A stretch of 64,000 bases of DNA from Pseudomonas sp. TCU-HL1 (GTDB lineage Bacteria; Pseudomonadota; Gammaproteobacteria; Pseudomonadales; Pseudomonadaceae). A model generated the notes under the pieces. That model worked only from the letters and a program-made list of their open reading frames with translations, was not told the origin of the DNA and did not search any database. The translations under genes and the position numbers were made by a program. This document shows, piece by piece, positions 59,810 to 64,000 of this stretch (positions are counted from its first letter, which is position 1; each line of letters begins with the position of its first letter). The stretch is from the NCBI RefSeq assembly GCF_001708505.1, contig NZ_CP015992.1:1-64000 (forward strand), read 5' to 3'.

Positions 59810-60010
59810 TCCAGCAGGTCTCTGATTGCTCAAAAAACGCGCGATTCTACACTGCAGCGTGGTTCAGGACAAAAAATAGGGGTAAATCGGCCGCAAGGAT
59901 GGCATTTCTAGAGGCATCCTCAGGGCCTTCAGACCGTTCTTCGTACCGGTCGGGTTCGCAGTTGCTGCAAGATGGCCCGCTAACCAACAAGAACCCAGGC
60001 GAGGAACGCC

Positions 60011-61639
60011 ATGTACCCAGTCCATCAGGATTTCGACTACGTGATTGTCGGCGCCGGGCCGGCCGGCTGCCTGTTGGCCAATCGGCTCTCGGCCGAGCGC
60101 GGCGTGCGCGTGTTGCTGCTGGAGGCCGGCGGACGCGATAGCTATCCCTGGATCCACGTTCCCGTCGGCTATCTCTACTGCATCGGCAACCCGCGCACCG
60201 ACTGGTGCTACCGCACCGAGGCGGAGCCGGGTCTGCATGGCCGAAGCCTGGGCTATCCGCGCGGCCGGGTACTGGGCGGCAGCTCGTCGATCAACGGGAT
60301 GATCTACATGCGTGGCCAGGCAGCGGACTATGACCGCTGGGCCGAGCTGGGCAATCCGGGCTGGAGCTGGAAGGAGGTGCTGCCGCTGTTCCTGCGCAGC
60401 GAAAGCCATTTCGGCGGGGCCAGCGAATTCCACAGCGATGCCGGCGAATGGCGGGTGGAGCGCCAACGCCTGTCCTGGGAAATCCTCGACGCCTTCCGCC
60501 AGGCCGCTGGGGAATGCGGCATCGCCCCGGTGGAGGATTTCAACACCGGCGACAACCAGGGCTGCGGCTATTTCCAGGTCAACCAGCGCAGCGGCGTGCG
60601 CTGGAACGCTTCCAAGGCGTTCCTCCGCCCGGTGCTGCAACGGCCGAACCTGACGGTACGCACGGGCGTTGAGGTGCAGCGTCTGCTGCTGGAACAGGGC
60701 CGCGCCGTCGGTGTGGCAGGCCGCTGGGCGGGCCTGCTACAGGAGTTTCGCGCCCGCAGGGAGGTGATTCTCTGCGCCGGCGCAGTGGGCTCGCCCATGC
60801 TGCTGCAACGTTCCGGCATCGGCCCGCGTCCGCTGCTGGAGCGCCTTGGCATTGGCGTGCGCCACGAGCTGGCCGGAGTGGGCGGCAACCTGCAGGACCA
60901 CTTGCAGTTGCGGCTGATCTTCAAGGTGGCCGGCGTGCCGACGCTGAACCAGCTGGCGGGTAGCCTGTGGGGCAAGCTGGGCATGGGGCTGCGTTATCTC
61001 GCCAGTCGCAGCGGTCCGCTGGCCATGGCGCCGAGTCAGTTGGGCGCCTTCGTGCGTTCCGGCCCTGAGCAGACCAGGGCGAACCTCGAATACCACGTGC
61101 AGCCGTTGTCACTGGAGCGCTTCGGTGAGCCGCTGCACCCCTTCCCGGCCTTCACCGCGTCGGTGTGCAACCTGCGTCCGCAAAGCCGGGGACGGGTGGA
61201 TATCCGTTCCATCGACGCCAAGGCGGCGCCGCTCATCCAGCCCAACTACCTGAGCGATGTCGAGGACTTGCGCGTGGCCGCCGACGCCATTCGCCTGACC
61301 CGGCGCATCGCAGCGGCGCCGGCCCTGGCGCGCTACCGGCCGAAGGAGTACCTGCCGGGGTCTGCGCTGCAGACAGATGAGGAGTTGCAGCAGGCGGCCG
61401 GCCATATCGGCACCACCATTTTCCACCCGGTGGGGACCTGCCGGATGGGCCAGGGCCGGGAGGCGGTGGTGGACGCCGAACTGAAGGTGCACGGGGTGCC
61501 CGGGCTGCGGATCGCTGATGCCTCGGTGATGCCGGAGATCGTGTCCGGCAACACGTGCTCACCGACCCTGATGATCGCGGAGAAGGCCGCGACCCTGGTC
61601 CTGGCCGACCTCAGGCGCGGCGCGGCAGGGCAAAGCTGA
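60011..61639 (+). CDS. GMC-family FAD-dependent oxidoreductase
   Basis: This 542-residue flavoprotein is of the glucose-methanol-choline type. It has the FAD-binding VIVGAGPAGCLLANRLS near residue 10, the GMC signature GGSSSINGMIYMRG near 92, and the C-terminal active-site region IFHPVGTCRMG near 478 with the catalytic histidine. It is most like choline dehydrogenase/alcohol dehydrogenase relatives; the substrate is unknown. AACAAGAA lies upstream of its ribosome-binding site GAGGAA. Its 3' end overlaps the convergent znuB by 29 bp. Confidence 0.92.
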   Translation: MYPVHQDFDYVIVGAGPAGCLLANRLSAERGVRVLLLEAGGRDSYPWIHVPVGYLYCIGNPRTDWCYRTEAEPGLHGRSLGYPRGRVLGGSSSINGMIYMRGQAADYDRWAELGNPGWSWKEVLPLFLRSESHFGGASEFHSDAGEWRVERQRLSWEILDAFRQAAGECGIAPVEDFNTGDNQGCGYFQVNQRSGVRWNASKAFLRPVLQRPNLTVRTGVEVQRLLLEQGRAVGVAGRWAGLLQEFRARREVILCAGAVGSPMLLQRSGIGPRPLLERLGIGVRHELAGVGGNLQDHLQLRLIFKVAGVPTLNQLAGSLWGKLGMGLRYLASRSGPLAMAPSQLGAFVRSGPEQTRANLEYHVQPLSLERFGEPLHPFPAFTASVCNLRPQSRGRVDIRSIDAKAAPLIQPNYLSDVEDLRVAADAIRLTRRIAAAPALARYRPKEYLPGSALQTDEELQQAAGHIGTTIFHPVGTCRMGQGREAVVDAELKVHGVPGLRIADASVMPEIVSGNTCSPTLMIAEKAATLVLADLRRGAAGQS

Positions 61640-62388
61640 AGAGGAACAGGCTGGCGGCGGAGACGACGATGGACGGGCCCGCCGGGGTGTCCTTGAACCA
61701 GGACAGCGTGAGGCCGGCGCAGACCGCCATCAGGCCCAGCAGGCTGGCCCCCAGGGCCATCTGCTCCGGGCTGCGTGCGTGGCGCTGGGCGGCGGCGGCC
61801 GGAATGATCAGCAGCGACGTGATCAGCAGTACGCCGACGATCTTCATGGCGACGGCGATGACGATGGCGATCAACAGCATCAGGGCGAGGCGGATGGCCG
61901 CTACCGGCAGGCCTTCCACCCGCGCCAACTCCTCATGCACGGTGATCGCCAGCAGCGGGCGCCACATGGGGATCAGCACCAGCAGCACCAGCGCACTGCC
62001 GCCGAGAATCCAGGCGAGGTCCGTGCGGCTTACCGCCAGCAGGTCGCCGAACAGGTAGGCCATCAGGTCGATGCGCACTTCACTCATGAAGCTCAGTACC
62101 ACCAGGCCCAGGGACAGGGTGCTGTGGGCGAGGATACCCAGCAGGGTGTCCGAGGCCAGCGGCTGGCGTTGCTGCAGGGTGACCAGCAGCACGGCCAGCA
62201 GCACGCAGCCGACGGTCACGGCCAGGGTCGGGCTGACATCCAGCATCAGGCCGAGGGCCACGCCAAGCAGCGCGGCGTGGGACAGGGTGTCGCCGAAATA
62301 GGCCATGCGCCGCCAGACTACGAAGGAGCCGAGAGGGCCGGCCACCAAGGCCAGGGCGAGGCCAGCGAGCAATGCGTTGAGCAGGAAG

Positions 62389-62396
<8 letters not shown>
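61611..62396 (-). CDS. znuB: Zinc ABC transporter permease
   Basis: ZnuB is the membrane subunit of the high-affinity zinc importer. The 261-residue protein has about seven or eight membrane helices and the ABC-3 family segments GPLGSFVVWRRMAYFGDTLSHAALLG near residue 22 and VLLITSLLIIPAAAAQRHAR near 195. It overlaps znuC by 8 bp and converges with the GMC gene. Confidence 0.95.
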
Positions 62397-63185
<789 letters not shown>

Positions 63186-63189
<4 letters not shown>

Positions 63190-63686
63190 GCGGCCACCTG
63201 GCAGTTGGCGCAGAGGCCGACGATCTCCACGGTCTGGCCTTCGACAGCGAAGCCGACCGATTTCGCGCTCTCGACGATGGCCTGGCTGATGCTCGACTGC
63301 TCCAGCTCGATGGCGGTCTGGCAGTTGCGGCAAATGAGGAACTGGCCCTGGTGCGCTTCGCCCGGGTGGTTGCAGCCGACGAAGGCGTTGAGCGAGGCGA
63401 TGCGGTGTACCAGGCCGTTTTCCAGAAGGAAATCCAGGGCGCGGTAGACGGTAGGAGGCGCGGCGCGGCGGCCGTCTTCCTCGGTCAGCACGCCGAGGAT
63501 GTCGTAGGCGCCCAGCGGCTTGTGGCTCTGCCAGACCAACTCCAGCACGCGTTTGCGCAGGGCGGTCAGGCGCAGGCCTTCGCGGCTGCAGATGGCATCG
63601 GCCTCGGCCAGGGCGTTGGAGACGCAATGGGAGTGGTCGTGGGGGCGACAGGCCAGGGGGGCTTTTGCGCTGATCGGCTTGAGCAT
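63186..63686 (-). CDS. zur: Zinc uptake regulator Zur (Fur family)
   Basis: Zur represses zinc uptake genes when zinc is plentiful. From the ATG at 63686 it has 166 residues: an N-terminal HDHSHC segment, a winged helix (LRLTALRKRVLELVWQSHKP, APPTVYRALDFLLENG) and a C-terminal metal domain with CRNC near 111 and CANC near the end for structural zinc. A longer upstream frame runs into znuA and is rejected. It shares its promoter region and Zur box with divergent znuA, giving autoregulation. Confidence 0.95.
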
Positions 63687-63706
63687 GGCGGCGACGTTTA
63701 GAGAAA

Positions 63707-63729
63707 GAGACGTTATTCTATAACTCTTT
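63707..63729. promoter_or_regulatory. Zur box between zur and znuA
   Basis: GTTAT-TCT-ATAAC is a perfect dyad, and the 23-bp sequence matches the gammaproteobacterial Zur consensus (GAAATGTTATAWTATAACATTTC) at about 16 positions. It lies midway between the two divergent start codons, so one bound Zur could silence both. Confidence 0.85.
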
Positions 63730-63747
63730 TCCTGCCGAGTCTGTGCC

Positions 63748-64000
63748 GTGTTCCGTCTATTCGTCTCCCTGTTTCTCAGTGCCTGCGCCCTGTCAGCCCA
63801 GGCCGACGTGCGCCTGCTGACCAGCATCAAGCCGCTGCAACTGATCGCCGCCGCCGTGCAGGATGGTGCCGGCCAACCCGACGTGCTGCTGCCCCCGGGC
63901 GCTTCGCCGCACCAGTACGCGCTGCGACCTTCCGACGTTCGGCGCGTGCGCGAGGCGGACCTGTTCTATTGGATCGGACCGGACCTGGAGGGTTTCCTGC
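63748..64000 (+). CDS. znuA: Zinc ABC transporter substrate-binding protein (3' end outside window)
   Basis: This is the N-terminal part (84 codons) of the periplasmic zinc-binding protein. From GTG 63748 it reads a signal peptide (MFRLFVSLFLSACALSAQA) then DVRLLTSIKPLQLIAAAVQD, and PGASPHQYALRPSD, whose histidine is a known zinc ligand in ZnuA. YWIGPDLEGFL at the edge also fits. It is divergent from zur and controlled by the same Zur box. Truncated only by the window boundary. Confidence 0.93.
   Translation, partial: MFRLFVSLFLSACALSAQADVRLLTSIKPLQLIAAAVQDGAGQPDVLLPPGASPHQYALRPSDVRRVREADLFYWIGPDLEGFL

Overview
The window looks like the start of a complete Pseudomonas chromosome, linearised at the GTG start codon of dnaA. 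The evidence is a dnaA-dnaN-recF-gyrB block, high GC, and a gene order that largely follows the first ~115 genes of P. aeruginosa PAO1 (from memory, not checked by search). Two parS sites inside recF fit an origin-proximal position. Species cannot be fixed from the sequence alone; it resembles the P. aeruginosa / P. resinovorans side of the genus.

Layout. 1-6128: replication initiation, clamp, RecF and gyrase B, closed by a strong terminator. 6283-10600: an accessory island with an intact IS66-family element (6291-8659, 8-bp target duplication), an orphan Nmad3-type gene whose upstream region the IS displaced, a candidate CrcZ/CrcY/CrcX-type RNA (9760-~10110) behind a sigma-54 promoter, and a small gene split by a 4-bp duplication. 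10603-27301: housekeeping genes (plsC-like, gmhB, glyS-glyQ, tag, htrB-like, PilZ, trkA, rsmB, fmt, def, LysM, dprA, tsaC, qor, hemF, aroE). 27450-33034: choline-sulfate cluster (SulP, choline-type binding protein, choline sulfatase, LysR regulator, DOPA-dioxygenase-like protein). 33238-36291: trpBA and divergent trpI. 36351-40490: small envelope proteins (dodecin, two DUF1161 paralogues, two related lipoproteins, a HExxH lipoprotein) and a luciferase-like oxidoreductase. 40626-46396: HAD phosphatase, gamma carbonic anhydrase, prlC, zinc-ribbon protein, LexA-box-linked radical SAM protein, beta carbonic anhydrase. 47677-56162: full caa3 cytochrome c oxidase operon with CtaG, SURF1, heme A/O synthesis and SCO genes. 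56302-58805: metNIQ. 58970-64000: lipoprotein, GMC oxidoreductase, and the znuBC-zur / znuA zinc-uptake locus, with znuA cut by the window end.

Shared themes. The candidate sRNA carries five A-rich CA motifs of the kind that titrate Hfq/Crc; matching motifs lie at the translation starts of coxB and coIII, so carbon catabolite control of the caa3 oxidase is plausible. Long hairpin-forming repeats are scattered between genes (27331, 29027, 33051, 33084, 35271, 40511, 44336, 46501, 56180), and one lies inside the 3' end of ctaA. No tRNA, rRNA or CRISPR array was seen. Nothing here proves a wholly new system; the best candidates are the origin-proximal CrcZ-like RNA and the orphan Nmad3 gene separated from its native upstream DNA by the IS.
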